Of a stretch of DNA of 64,000 nt, positions 23,140 through 33,928 are shown one piece after another. How positions within the stretch are numbered: position 1 is the stretch's first letter; every line of letters starts with the position of its first letter. The DNA is taken from the NCBI GenBank assembly GCA_003024175.1, contig MDYQ01000002.1, positions 124,001 to 188,000 of the forward strand. The letters run 5' to 3'. This DNA is from Planoprotostelium fungivorum. Lineage: Eukaryota > Evosea > Variosea > Cavosteliida > Cavosteliaceae. The translations under genes and the position numbers were made by a program. The notes under the pieces were generated by a model. That model saw only the letters and a list, made by a program, of their open reading frames with translations, ran no database searches and had not been told where the DNA came from.

Positions 23140-24235
23140 TCTTACGCCCGCCGATCGTCGTTCCACGGAAGACTGCGGGAGTAAGTAAGCGACGTCAAGA
23201 TTCTTTGGTGAGCAGAAGAAGACAAGATATTCTGTAAGTTGGCATCGTATTGGTGACTGTCAGTGTTGAACCACGGGGGAGGGATGGGTTGGATAAGTGG
23301 TTCTAATTTGGTTGTCAATTCGTTCCACATCTAGTATCGAGGATGATTTTGTGCGATAGGAGTGGGAACCAAGATGAATCTTGTGGGTTCTTAGACGTGT
23401 CCAAGAGGATGGCGATGAAGCGTTTGTATTCATCGTGTAGTTTGGGGCTTGTACATAGAATGGTAAAGTATGTCGGGTAACGTCTTCTGGTGGTCTCTGT
23501 CGGGGATCGTGTGATGGTTTCAACGTGATTGATGTAACCCCATTCTTTTACTTTTTGGATCACATAGTTGCATCGTGGGAATGTGTGTTTGCCGATCACG
23601 TGTGGAGAGGATGGATTCACAATATTTAGTTTGATGATCGACAACGAGCGGTTGAGTGTTTCTGTGTGGGGTGTCATGATGTGTCGCACGCGAAGTTCAT
23701 CGTAGATGTTAACATTGGTGGTGGCAATGGCGAGTTTCATGTGCTGTATGGATTTGAGTCCACGGTATGTCCACCACATAATTTTTCCTGAACTCTTGTG
23801 TATTCGGCTGGAGATTTGTAATTGGCTGATCGTCCATTTATCAAGTCTCTCAGTGAAAGATTTCTCCATTGGTAAAGCTGTCATTCGATATTCGATCAGG
23901 GGATGGCTACGGTATTGATCAGTTTGATGTGTAGGTTTGTACCGAAGTATTTCTTCCTTAGGATCATTCCAACAATTCTTTTATATGATGTTTCTATTTG
24001 TTTGTACATTGGCGTTCAATCCAGAGAGCGTGTGATTAGCCAACCAAGGTATCGATATGGTGTACAGTTTCCGATGGTGGTGATGGGTTTGTTTTGTGGT
24101 TGTATCATGATGGGTTCTTCTTTTTTATCATGTTTCCAGGCATACACTGATTTCTCTTCGTTGATCATCAAGTGGTTAGTTGGACAAACAAAAAACTGGA
24201 GAAATGAAACATACATCTACAACGATATATCACCA
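23140..24235 (-). mobile_element. Degraded LINE (non-LTR) reverse-transcriptase fragment
   Basis: The minus strand encodes the C-terminal part of a non-LTR reverse transcriptase: CPTNHLMINEEKSVYAW, then CTPYRYLGWLITRSLD, then YKRIVGMILRKKYFG, INTVAIP and IEYRMTALPMEKS, followed by a downstream region ending near 23142. The MINEEKS, RYLG and thumb-like spacing are those of LINE reverse transcriptases. The 5' part (fingers, YADD palm) is missing, and the remaining frame is interrupted at least twice, so this is a 5'-truncated dead copy. It fills most of the 1.2 kb between the DUF4395 gene and the TACC-like gene. It contains none of the short palindrome-bearing introns, except one ATCTACAACG at 24215-24224 at its edge. 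The family below LINE level is unclear. Confidence 0.7.
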
Positions 24236-24267
24236 CATGGCGCGAACACGAGTATTTGAACATCATC

Positions 24268-27200
24268 ATGGACGACGAAGTCACACAATTATTGAAGGGA
24301 TTGAATATACCCGATTCATCAGATGATTCTGTTGAACAAGATGAAGGTACGTGAGAAATTGGAAGAATCAATCGCTGATGAGTCTCAACAGTTCAGAAAC
24401 TACTCGCTAATATCGAAGCAAGCAATGATTTTGCAGATATCGACGCTCAGGTGAATCTCCTCTTCATATCTTCATATCATTTCTGATGCGAACGAACAGA
24501 TCGCAGACACGCTCTCTGGCGGCTCCGCTTTTGATCTAGATTCAATTTTGAATTCAACCAGTGCCCCTTCCACTGATTTCACATCACATCCAAAGGTCTT
24601 TCAACCTGCAGGTAACATCAGAGCCAATCGATTTATGGCACCTTCAGAATCGGAGGAAGAAGAAGAAGCAGGTGATCTGTTTGAGGTGTATCATCTGTAC
24701 TCACGCGATCCCCAAGATGAACCTGTAGAAGAGGACCAATACAATGAGGAGGAAGAAGACATCGACAGAGACGAAGATTACGAAAGACAAATGAGAGAAC
24801 AAGATGCCCTCTTGGCCGAGTTGGACGGAGTGAGCTATTACAGTTTCCTCTCGCATGTCTGTCTTCCATATCTCATGTGATCTCACAGGACGAAGAACAA
24901 TACGATGAAGATCATGTTCAAGACGAAGAAGGTGGGGAAGACATCGCTCACGAAGAGAACTCTCAAGAGGATGGAGAGGGATCACCGAGAGAAGAAGATA
25001 TCGATGAAGATGAAGAGACAGCCATCATGAACCGTCTGGAAGAGGAAGAGAAGAGAGAAGAAGAAGAGAAGAAGGCTGCTGAAGAAAAAAAGCGTCAAAG
25101 AGAAGAGGAGAAGAAGAGAGTGGAGGAAGAGAGAAGGACCAGAGAAGATGAGGAAAAGAAGAAGAGAGTAGAAGAGGAGAAGAAGAAGAGAGAGGAAGAA
25201 GAGAAGAAGAAGAGAGAAGAAGAGGAGAAGAAGAAGAGAGAAGAAGAAGAGAAGAAGCAGAAACAAGAGATGGTGAGTGTCATCATCGCTTAGATGAGGC
25301 GAATTGATGTATACAGACCCCTCCGGGAGAGAAGAAGAGCTACAAGAGTGAGCTAGAGAGAATTCGTGCGGAGAGAGAAGCACTGGAGAAGGCCAGAGCG
25401 GAGAGAAAGGCTGAGAGAGAGCAAGAGAGGAGACAGTCTGGAGGAATGCCCAGACACAGCATAGAACAGTCTGAATCTGAGCGTGTAGCTGCAGATCAGG
25501 CCAGGGCTGAGAGAGAAGCGAAGGAGAAGGAGGCGCAGGAAATCAAGCAGAAGGAAGAAAGAGAAGAGAAGGAAAAGAAGGAGAGAGAGAAGAAGGAGAG
25601 AGAAGAGAAGGAAAGGAGAGAGGAGGAATTGAGGGTGAAGGAGAGGGAGGACAGAGAGAGGGAAGAGAAGAAGGTTGCACAAGAAGCCAAGGAGAAAGAG
25701 AGAAAGGAGAGGGAGAGGAAGGAGGCAGAAGAGAAGGAAGAGAAAGAGAGAAAGGACAGAGAGAAGAAGGAGGCAGAAGAGAAGGAAGAGAAAGAGAGAA
25801 AGAACAGGGAGAAGAAGGAGACAGAGGAGAGAGAGAAGGAAAGAGAGAAGAAGGAGAAGGAGGAGGAGGAGAGAGTGGAGAGGGAGAGAGTGGAGAAGGA
25901 GAGAGTGGAGAGGGAGGAGAGAGAAAAGATTGCAAAGACAGAGAACGAGAAGAAGGAGAGAGTGGAGAAGGAGAGAATGGAGAGGGAGGAGAGAGAAAAG
26001 ATTGCAAAGACAGAGAACGAGAAGAAGGAGAAGGAAGAGAAGGAGAGGGCTGAGAGAGAGGAGAAGGAGAGAGTTGAGAGAGAGGAGAAGGAGAGAGTTG
26101 AGAGAGAGGAGAAACTGAGAGCCGAGAGAGAAAAGGAGGAGAAGGAAAGAGAAGAGAGGGAGAGAGAAGAGAGAGAGAAGGAAGAGAAGGAGAGAGAAGA
26201 AACAGAGAGGGCTGTGATGGAGAAGATCAAGGCACAGAAGGAGGCACAGATCCAAGCGACAAGAGAGAAGGAAGAGAAGGACAGACAGGCCAAAGAACAA
26301 GCCGAGAGAGAGGCAAAACAGAGAGGAGAAGAGGAAGAAAGAAGACAAGCGAGAGAGAAGGAAGAGAAGGAGAAGAGAGAGAAGGAAGAGAAGGAGAAGA
26401 GAGAGAAGGAAGAGACAGAGAAGAAGGAGAGAGAAGAGAAGAAGAAGAGAGAAGAGGAGTTAGAGAAGATAAGAGTAGAGAGGGAAGCGTTAGAGAAGTC
26501 CAAGGCAGACCGAGAGAGACAGAGGTGAACGTTCGAAGAAAATCCACGGAAAATTCACGGAAATGTAGGGCGGCAGAGGAGGCCGAACATCAGCGACAAT
26601 CAGAGGCACAGGTGAATCTCATGATATCTCGACGAGACATCACACCGACACTTGTAGGTCAATCTACAACGAGCCACGTCCACCTCATCGGTACGTACGA
26701 TACTACATAAGATCACCGCGATATCATCTAACTACAACGTTGTAGAACGGAAACCACTCAGACGACAACACACCCTTATACAGTGACCGTGACGTAGAGA
26801 AGGTCCGCTACATGATCATACGTAACGTGAGTTCTCCACCACTTTCCTCTCTCATCCCCACAGGGCATGGAGGACGCCAGCTTCATCCACGCAGAGATAC
26901 AACAGTGTGAAGAGAGGCTGAGAGAAGACGAGAGACAGAGAGAGAAGATGTCAGCCTTCATGAGAGAGTGCGAGAACACCGTCTTGTCTTACCTGGGTGA
27001 GCTAAAAATGGACACTGTCCGCTCAATGTCCGACAGCTCAATTGAGTGCGACGCCGCAGTCACCGTCGACTCGACCGATGGACGCCAGCAGGTGGATGGA
27101 TAAATTGACCGAGGTGGGTCATCTACAACGATGTAGATGGAGAGTAAGAGGGGACAGGTGGAGGGAGAGGTAACGAAGATGGCCCTCTCTGCACAAAAGT

Positions 27201-27655
27201 ACGAACAAGTGTCGGAGAAGATCACACAGCAGACACAGCAGTGGCAAGCGACCCGACAGAAGTCCATCGAGGTGCATCATCATCTGCATCGTCTACATCT
27301 TCTCTTCTATGTCCTCTACCCTCTCTACGTTCTCCTTCTCATCTCCATATAGAATCAGAACCTCCTCATGTCTCAGATCAAACATCACGAAGATGAAGGG
27401 GAGAAGTTGAGACAACACACGGCCATCCTCCAAGAGCATGCGAGAGAGAGGATCCAGAAATGCACCTCCGAGATCTCCACCGAGAGAGGAGCCCAGCAGA
27501 AGATCATACAAGATCTCATCTCTCAATTAAGAAGGGCCGAGATGGAGAACAACTTGGTCGAAGAGAACATCAAGGCGAAGCACCAGGAGAACCACCAGCT
27601 GGTTACGGTCTGCGATGAAGTCATCGCCACGTTGGAGTTGAAGGCTCAACAATAA
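24268..27655 (+). CDS. TACC-like coiled-coil protein with long ER/K helix
   Basis: The start MDDEVTQLLKGLNIPDSSDD leads an acidic, disordered N-terminus (EEEEED, EEDIDEDEE). From about 25030 to 26530 the protein is almost only Glu, Lys and Arg (REEEEKKKREEEEKK pattern), the composition of a single alpha helix or long coiled coil. The C-terminal 200 residues are a less biased coiled coil: NLLMSQIKHHEDEGEKLRQH, TAILQEHARERIQKC, IIQDLISQLRRAEMENNLVE, VTVCDEVIATLE. The periodicity and the ending CDEVIATLE closely resemble the TACC domain, which binds XMAP215/ch-TOG at centrosomes and microtubule ends. Inference: a microtubule-organising-centre or tip protein with a helical spacer of unusual length. 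Introns near 26570-26760 and 27110 carry the shared palindrome. The stop codon lies inside an AATAAA. Confidence 0.65.
25929..26031 (+). repeat. 72-bp tandem duplication inside the charged helix
   Basis: The same 31-base stretch, beginning ATTGCAAAGACAGAGAACGA, starts at 25929 and again at 26001, so a 24-codon unit (about three helical turns times two) has been duplicated in frame. It shows how the Glu/Lys/Arg helix may grow. Confidence 0.75.
27121..27138. repeat. Intron palindrome ATCTACAACGATGTAGAT
   Basis: One central mismatch to the perfect word; lies in a TACC-like gene intron. A related copy is at 26732-26748. Confidence 0.8.
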
Positions 27656-27656
27656 A
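27651..27656 (+). terminator. Poly(A) signal overlapping stop codon
   Basis: AATAAA spans the TAA stop (27653-27655) of the TACC-like gene. If used, the 3' UTR would be only about 10-30 nt, in keeping with the 164-bp gap to the next start. Confidence 0.5.
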
Positions 27657-27818
27657 GAGGATGTACAGAGAGTCCACGTGTGATGGTCTTTCGATCATGT
27701 AGAAGATTGGATGATGATGGTCGGTTTGGATTCGGAATTTCATCTAAAATGTCAAGCTGATCTACACTGGCACCGGGGACTGTCACTCTCCTCTTTACAA
27801 GCCAACAACCGCCACAGC

Positions 27819-28091
27819 ATGGGCGATCACAGCAACGATGAAGAGCTGCCGCAAGGCTACAACTGGGAAGACAACATCGCGGACGCCATAGATGCCCTCC
27901 GTGAGCAATATAGAAGATTGGCCGTCATCAAGAACGCCACAGCAAATCGAGTTGAACCACAGTGGAATCAATACTGGGAGGAGAAAGTGAGAGAGATCGA
28001 GCTATGGACGGATGGACTTCATCTAGAAGGAGAACGGTTGTTATTGCAGCATCGAACAACGTCATCGGCTCACGGTGACGTCCAATTCTAG
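27819..28091 (+). CDS. Small unknown protein, tandem copy 1
   Basis: An intronless gene of about 90 residues beginning MGDHSNDEELPQGYNWEDN. Its core aligns over its whole length with the next gene: LPxGYNWxDNIADAIDAL, then YRxL, IKxAT, QWNQYWExKVREIExWTD, and HLExExLL. I do not recognise the family. The core is rich in Trp/Tyr and acidic residues and looks like a small helical domain. An in-frame ATG at 27711 would add a segment absent from copy 2, so I prefer 27819. The lack of introns is unusual in this window. Confidence 0.65.
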   Translation: MGDHSNDEELPQGYNWEDNIADAIDALREQYRRLAVIKNATANRVEPQWNQYWEEKVREIELWTDGLHLEGERLLLQHRTTSSAHGDVQF

Positions 28092-28379
28092 CACAGGGTC
28101 ACAGACCACACCACCCGATCGAATTTCACCATTGAAGAACATATAAATAATGTATACTCTGCAAAAAAATGTAAATGTTCAGCATTCATTGACTCTTTTA
28201 CCACAATGATATTCTCTTTTATCGTGATGAGTCGTCGCTCGATGGATACAGAAGACAGCCCACAGACATGCTTTTATTGGTCTGGAAAAATAAAGAAATG
28301 TCGACAATTCCTTAGGGGGTGCATAAAAGTGACAGCGACCAGTGGTCGTCCAATTCTTTGCAGACCTCAACCGCAATAT

Positions 28380-28628
28380 ATGGACGGGCTCAATTCTGAT
28401 ACGTTACCTCCTGGTTATAATTGGACTGATAATATTGCGGATGCTATAGATGCCCTTCACGAGAGATACAGAAGTCTCGTCGCTATCAAAGAAGCCACAT
28501 CAAATCCATTGGATCTACAGTGGAATCAATACTGGGAGAGAAAAGTGAGGGAGATAGAGGCATGGACAGATAGAATACACCTCGAGGAGGAACAACTCCT
28601 CTCGGCGCACAGTCAAAGTCAGGGATGA
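28380..28628 (+). CDS. Small unknown protein, tandem copy 2
   Basis: A second intronless copy of about 82 residues (MDGLNSDTLPPGYNWTDN; stop at 28626-28628) lies 290 bp downstream of copy 1. The two proteins are about 60-65% identical by eye across the core and differ at silent sites, so the duplication is not recent and both copies appear to be under protein-level constraint. An upstream in-frame ATG at 28206 would add about 58 residues not matched in copy 1. Function unknown. Confidence 0.65.
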   Translation: MDGLNSDTLPPGYNWTDNIADAIDALHERYRSLVAIKEATSNPLDLQWNQYWERKVREIEAWTDRIHLEEEQLLSAHSQSQG

Positions 28629-28707
28629 GCCTGGGACACTTCTATCGATGACCGTCTCACACACGCCATCTGCATCGTCACAGAATGCTCATAAATATGT
28701 CGTTCAA

Positions 28708-28713
28708 TTTATT
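28708..28713 (-). terminator. Poly(A) signal of the alternative oxidase gene
   Basis: TTTATT on the plus strand (AATAAA on the minus strand) lies 10 nt beyond the oxidase stop codon. Confidence 0.5.
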
Positions 28714-28722
28714 ACATCCCAT

Positions 28723-29960
28723 TTAGTGACCCGGTTTGTATGGATTTGAATCCGAGGGATTGAGGTTGGCGAAAGCATGATTGACCTCTCGGTGATGTGC
28801 CTCATCTGCTCTCGTGACAGCCACAACGTCTCTCATGGTAGAAGCCGGATCCATCTTCCAGTAGTCGATGGCGATGTCAGGTGCGGGAAGAGTAGCCCAG
28901 TTCTTCAATTCTCCGTGGTCGATCTGCAATAGCTGTCAATGACTGATCGATGAGAAATGAGATCGTGAAGATCATCCGATCGGTGAGATGATGTTTACCT
29001 CGTGTAAGATGTGTGTGTAGGTGGAGACGGCCTCCTCTTCGAGGTAACCGACGAGACGGTGACAGAAGGTGGGATTCACCAGATAAGCGGCAAAGAAAAA
29101 GTTGAAGAAGATACCCTGCGTGAGCCACACACAGCTGCGGAAAAATAATCCAGGGTCCTCCAATGATATGAGTTGATGATGTCGATGGTGAAAATGAGAC
29201 GACGGTGTTCACCTTCAATTTGAGGTAAGTGAGGAGGTGCATCCTCTCGTTCTCCGCCTCTTCCAGCAGAGTATGAATCCAACCGTGATCTCTCTTCATC
29301 CTTCTCAACGATGACAAGTGCCTCAAGATGGCCGCCACACTACCAGGGACACCTGCTACACTCTCGAGGAAGCAGATCCGGTTCAAAGCTTTGTCCTAGA
29401 ACTCTGATCAGTCGAGATGGTGTCTCTTTCGCCTCACCGTTGTGACTTTGCCAGTGGACCATCCACTCATCCAATCGAAGTTGAATCGGATGGCCTTGAT
29501 GGTCAGCAGTGCCAATCGATCGGATAATCCTTCGGTGGGCTTATGTGTCACCTGTTTCTGTTTGAGAACTTGACAGTCTATATGATGTCCTCACCTTGAC
29601 TCTCCAAATGTATTCATTACGCCATAGTGGATGAGGGAGATTGTAATTCTCTCCAAAATCAACTGAGGCGACTGAGTGTGGCGTGTTCTCCTGTGTCGCT
29701 GCATCGGTGAATCCCTTTGCATGTTCACGGATGTCTTCCGTTTTCTTCGACAGTGCCTCCTGGACTCTTGCCTTATCTTCCTTCGTTCCCGCGTCCTGAA
29801 ACCATCAGTCCGACATCGGATCACAAACACGATGCAGTACCTTTCCCTTGAACACGGCCTCACTGTACGCCCTCTTCTGTAACATCACGTTACGAGGGAT
29901 AGAGACACAACGGTTCAGACCGATAGGTGGCCTGAACGGAGTTGCTCTCAATAGCATCAT
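28723..29960 (-). CDS. AOX: Mitochondrial alternative oxidase
   Basis: It begins [18 protein letters not shown] at 29960 (adjacent ATG at 29957), an Arg-rich, acid-poor mitochondrial targeting sequence. The diiron helices are complete: [29 protein letters not shown] and [12 protein letters not shown] carry the conserved Glu/His ligands. [19 protein letters not shown] and the [10 protein letters not shown] loop also match. The stop is at 28723-28725. Known function: ubiquinol oxidation with oxygen reduction to water, without proton pumping, on the matrix face of the inner membrane. It is divergently arranged with the CoA-synthesis gene starting at 30122, leaving about 160 bp of shared promoter. 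Four to six short introns interrupt it. Confidence 0.96.
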
Positions 29961-30121
29961 GTTGTGGTGGGTGCTTCTTTTTTTGTGATTTCGAATTGAC
30001 TTACCCGAGACGGAAGCTGCTAGACGCCGAAACGCCGAGAGGCCTGGAAATTTCTCAACGGAGGTTGACAGTCAAAGTCAGAAAGCATAGAACACCCAAC
30101 CCACGTCACGCTCCAAAGAAC

Positions 30122-30756
30122 ATGAGCGGTACCGCAGCCACATACGATAAGGTCGTCGTTGGGGGAACATTCGACCACCTGCACGATGGGCACCGAAGAC
30201 TTTTAAGGTATGCTGCGAACGTGACGTCGAAAGAGCTGGTTGTGGCCATCAGTGCAGACGAACTGTTGCATTCGAAAGACTACAGAGAAGAGATGCAGCC
30301 ATTTGAGGCCAGAGTCGCTGCTGCTCTGGACTTTGTTCGATTCACAAATCCACGCATCACTTTGAGGGTGATTATCTATCGTGTAGAGTGTGACAACTGC
30401 TGAATGATTGTTCAGTTTCATCAGATCAAAAGTCGAACAAATCCAGATGGGCCAAGTGTGAAAGAACAAGATGTTGGTACAGATGATGATGTCAATCACG
30501 ATTGACGTGAACAGACGCCTTGGTGGTATCAGAGGAGACGAAGAAAGGTGCAGAGAAGATCAATCAGATGCGAATGGACAAAGGATGGAAGGCCGTGAAG
30601 GTCTTAGTCGTCGATACAGTTACAGCGGACAAAGGGTGAGTGCTCTTCCACATCGAATGATTCACGATTGACGTCCCAATCAGATCGGAGGGACAAAAGT
30701 TGAGCTCCACAGAGATACGTAAAGAGCGTGCGCAGGAGAGACGATCGAAATTGTAA
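30122..30756 (+). CDS. Phosphopantetheine adenylyltransferase (CoA synthesis)
   Basis: The protein starts MSGTAATYDKVVVGGTFDHL and contains the nucleotidyltransferase signature GTFDHLHDGH (the T/HxGH motif), followed by VVAISADELL and MQPFEARVAAALDF. The next exons give RTNPDGPSVKEQDVD and ALVVSEETKKGAEKINQMR, typical of the eukaryotic PPAT domain of CoA synthase. It ends KLSSTEIRKERAQERRSKL, with stop at 30754-30756. The STEIR motif is the end of the fold. No dephospho-CoA kinase domain follows, so this is a monofunctional enzyme converting 4'-phosphopantetheine plus ATP to dephospho-CoA. Three introns. It converges with the amylase gene, leaving 84 bp. Confidence 0.92.
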
Positions 30757-30840
30757 ATATAAAATGTACAGATCGACATCCATCGTGCATCATCCTCCCA
30801 CAAAGAATCATTTCTTTATCATAATAAGACATGTAGTTGT

Positions 30841-33243
30841 TCACTGAGGTGGCAGTTTGACCCAAGCTCTCATCGCATTGATGATGTCCGCATCTCTGTG
30901 CACTCTCGTATACACTTCAGAGTCATACCCCTTCGACGCATCATCGTACGCAGCACTGAACCGTACGCTGCGGCAACCTTCACAAGTCTGTCCACAGAGA
31001 GAGCAGTCACTGAGGCCGTCCGGCATACCAAAGGACCCATTCTGCCAGTAGAAAGACGACAAGATAGTCCGAATCGGGTAATCGTCGTCGTTGTCCGTCG
31101 CTCCATTTGGGTCCTGGAAGAGACGGACTTCAAAAGCCCTGTGCTTCTCTGTGTCCTTTCAGTTTCGACAAGTTACGGGTGCTGACCTGGCGTACAGCCC
31201 TTGACGAGAACGCAGCCCCAATCTTGCATGTCTCTGCTGCTGCTGCCCGGCATCTGTTGATCGTGATCGTCGTTTTGTATGACAAATCTGACTTTGTCAA
31301 CGGTACCGCAGTCGGCCAGTGGTTCTTTTGGATAGCCACTGTTCCAGATTTTGATCTGATCGATCTCCTTCTCGCTGAAGCCGGCCGCGGCGAGGGATTT
31401 GACCAGGTACTTGCCGTAGTTGTATCCGCTGTCCTCGTTGCACATCAAGAGTTGAGCTTCTCCTCCCAGTAATACCTTTCACTCATCAGCATCTGGACCT
31501 CTCCACCGCCATCATGATCACGATCGCCATCACGATCATGATCGCGATCATCATACCTCCCACCAGGTGAAAAAATCTTCGGGCAGAGAACCACCCAGGT
31601 TCCTCTTCAATTTGGAGAAGATAGCGACGAGGTCGTCCGGTTTGATGTGCTTGGCCGCATCCACACGGAAACCGCTGAAACCGATGCTGATCAGCTCGGT
31701 CAGATAGTCTGCGATACGCTCCTGCACGTTCTCCCTCTCTGTGTTCAGATCAACTAAACTGCCACGTCATCAGTCAATGGATGAGATGAGATGTCACCCA
31801 GTCAGCCAGCCGGCGTTGAGAGCTGTGGAGAATCAGTGGAGAAATGGTGGGAAGATTACGCACCGATGGGATCGTTCCAAGAACTGAGGGATCTCTCGCA
31901 GTGGAAGTCCAAGGGGCCGTAAGCTGCGGCGGGAAATTCTTGTGAAGGTGGTTGGTCGGTGTCAGGATTATAAGTGTAGCTGAAACCTGTTCAGATCGTC
32001 AGACGTAAGAGTGTAGATACACATGAGCGTGTTTGTGATCGGTGATGGACGATCGATGATGATCGATGATGTCGATGCTGACCTTGTGTGTAGAAGGGAG
32101 AAGGACCAGGAGCACCGTTGTAATCCGCAGAAGTAGTCTTGTTACCCCACTTGGTGCAACCGTTGCTCGATCTGTGATCGTGCTAGACGTGCCCATCAGC
32201 TCGATCGACTCGCGATGAGAGACGAGAAATTTCAACTCACGTTGGCATCGTTTCCAGATCCAGTCATGTGATTGACGACTGCATCGGCATAGACTCTCAC
32301 ACCTGATGATCGTCAGATGTCGTTGATGATGGAAGCGTCTGACCCAAACTACGGCAAGTCTGTATGGTGTCTCTCAATTGTTCTCTCGTTCCCATTCTCC
32401 CGTGGAGTCTGTAGGACACGGGCTGATACATAAAGTACCACGGGTTCAAGTCATTGTTGAAAGGTTGGGAGGCCATCAGCTGTTCCATGGCGGGAAACAA
32501 CTTGGCTCCGAGATATCCTTTCGTTGTTTAGACGTCCGAGATGACGCATGGGATGGATGAGATGTGCACCGGCTTTGGCGAGGAAGGCACATTCTTTCGC
32601 GACATCGGCATGAGGCCAGCCGAAGAACTCGACGAGAGCACCTTTCTGTCCGTTCCTGTAATCACCGGTGCAGTTGATGATGGGGGCGGCCGTCCATATG
32701 AAATCATACGTTTCCATCTTGAGCTGGGATCCATCGGAACCTGAGATCATTTAGAGGTGTGAAGAGATGGACTTCACCTCGGATGAGAACGTCTACGGAC
32801 TTGGACTCGTTGCTAAAGAAGACGGCCGATGCGATCGTCTGGGCTTGTCTGCATTGCATGTCATGACTGCGTAAAAAAGTACGTCTCCTTTACTCACCCG
32901 TTGAATTTGTATTTCAGCTCCACAGTGGGGTCTTTGTGTGTGGCCTGCACAGTTACATTTGCAGTCTCCCTATTCGAATCGTACTCTACGTGAAGGACAG
33001 CTACAAGTCGACTGTAATCTTGATAGCTCGGCTGATATCTTCGATCGAGTGAGATGACAGCAGAAGAATAGACACACACCCAGTCGTATCTTTTGGAGGA
33101 GTGAACCAGCGACGTTCGGCCATGGCGGGATCGGTTTCGACATTGTTACCATTACATTGATTGTCACGGAACGTATCACATCCACCCAGAGGTGGTTTTC
33201 CCGCTTGAGATAAAGCGAGAAGGAGGAGGAAGATGTAGATCAT
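30841..33243 (-). CDS. Secreted alpha-amylase (GH13)
   Basis: The start at 33243 gives a short signal peptide (MIYIFLLLLALSQAG). The next exons hold an N-terminal region with a Cys-rich piece (GGCDTFRDNQCNGNN). The GH13 barrel follows: YLGAKLFPAMEQ, WYFMYQPVSYRLHGRMGT, VRVYADAVVNHMTG (conserved region I), GFSGFRVDAAKH (region II, catalytic Asp), LLGGEAQLL (candidate catalytic Glu) and VRFVIQNDDHD (region IV). The tail contains CSLCGQTCEGCRSVRFS, a Cys cluster; stop at 30841-30843. It should hydrolyse internal alpha-1,4 links of starch or glycogen outside the cell or in the digestive vacuole. One intron near 31500-31555 is filled with GATC-rich palindromic repeats. Confidence 0.9.
31504..31552. 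repeat. GATC-rich self-complementary simple repeat in amylase intron
   Basis: Alternating ATCATGATCACGATCG/CCATCACGATCATGATCG units make the intron almost entirely self-complementary. Confidence 0.65.
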
Positions 33244-33928
33244 CCTGTGGATACGCTGACTGATAAGATGTTCCACCTTGTCGTGCTGGGACAACGATAT
33301 GATATCATGACACATAGATATTTGCGGAATTACAACTCACACCGGCCTCATGAGCTCGTTCCTAAGTTATTCGTCCTCCTGTGGAAGGCACCTCATCCTT
33401 GTGTTAGCGTTGAGGAGCCCGCACGAAGCCATAGTGGCCGTGATCTGCTTTTAAGCACAGATACTGTGTGTTTGGAAACCGGAGATGGGGATTGTATCTG
33501 TTCTATCACCGTACAGCCAACGAACACGTTCGTTTCATCCACAGCAACACCACGTCGATAAAAACGAACGAAGAAGAGGCACAGTGACAGTCTGTGTACT
33601 TGAGAAGGTGTTGAGCGCCTGAGAACGATATAGATTTATATTCATTAATCGTAAGGTTCGTGACGGATAGATCTGTCGACGTTTCTTCTGGTTTCAAACG
33701 GGAAAGTTGAGCGAATCTACGCGGTTGCTACCGTGTTGACATCTCGTCCATCAACTTATGCGTCTTTGATAAAAAGATACCACTTTTCTCCTTCACACGT
33801 GCCAGCCCAGCAGGTACGACGATGAAGTTCTCACAATCATTCAATTTACCAAAGACGCAGGCGCCGAGCCACAGTGCTCTGTCCTTTAGACATTGTATAT
33901 ATATACACAACATCACAACGACTTGGAA
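33244..33928. other. Divergent intergenic region
   Basis: This 685-bp region lies between the amylase start (minus) and the Q-rich gene start (plus). It must contain both promoters. A TATATATATA stretch is noted separately. No gene is evident. Confidence 0.45.
33894..33909 (+). promoter_or_regulatory. TATA-like element before the Q-rich gene
   Basis: TGTATATATATACACA is the strongest TATA-like stretch near a start in this window, but it lies only about 20 bp before the ATG. It would imply a very short leader or an upstream start site. Confidence 0.25.

Noticed and set aside
25353-26503. Long Leu/Ser/Phe-rich frames on the minus strand
   Set aside because: They are the mirror of the Glu/Lys/Arg helix of the TACC-like gene; their low-complexity composition is forced by the GAG/AAG codons on the plus strand.
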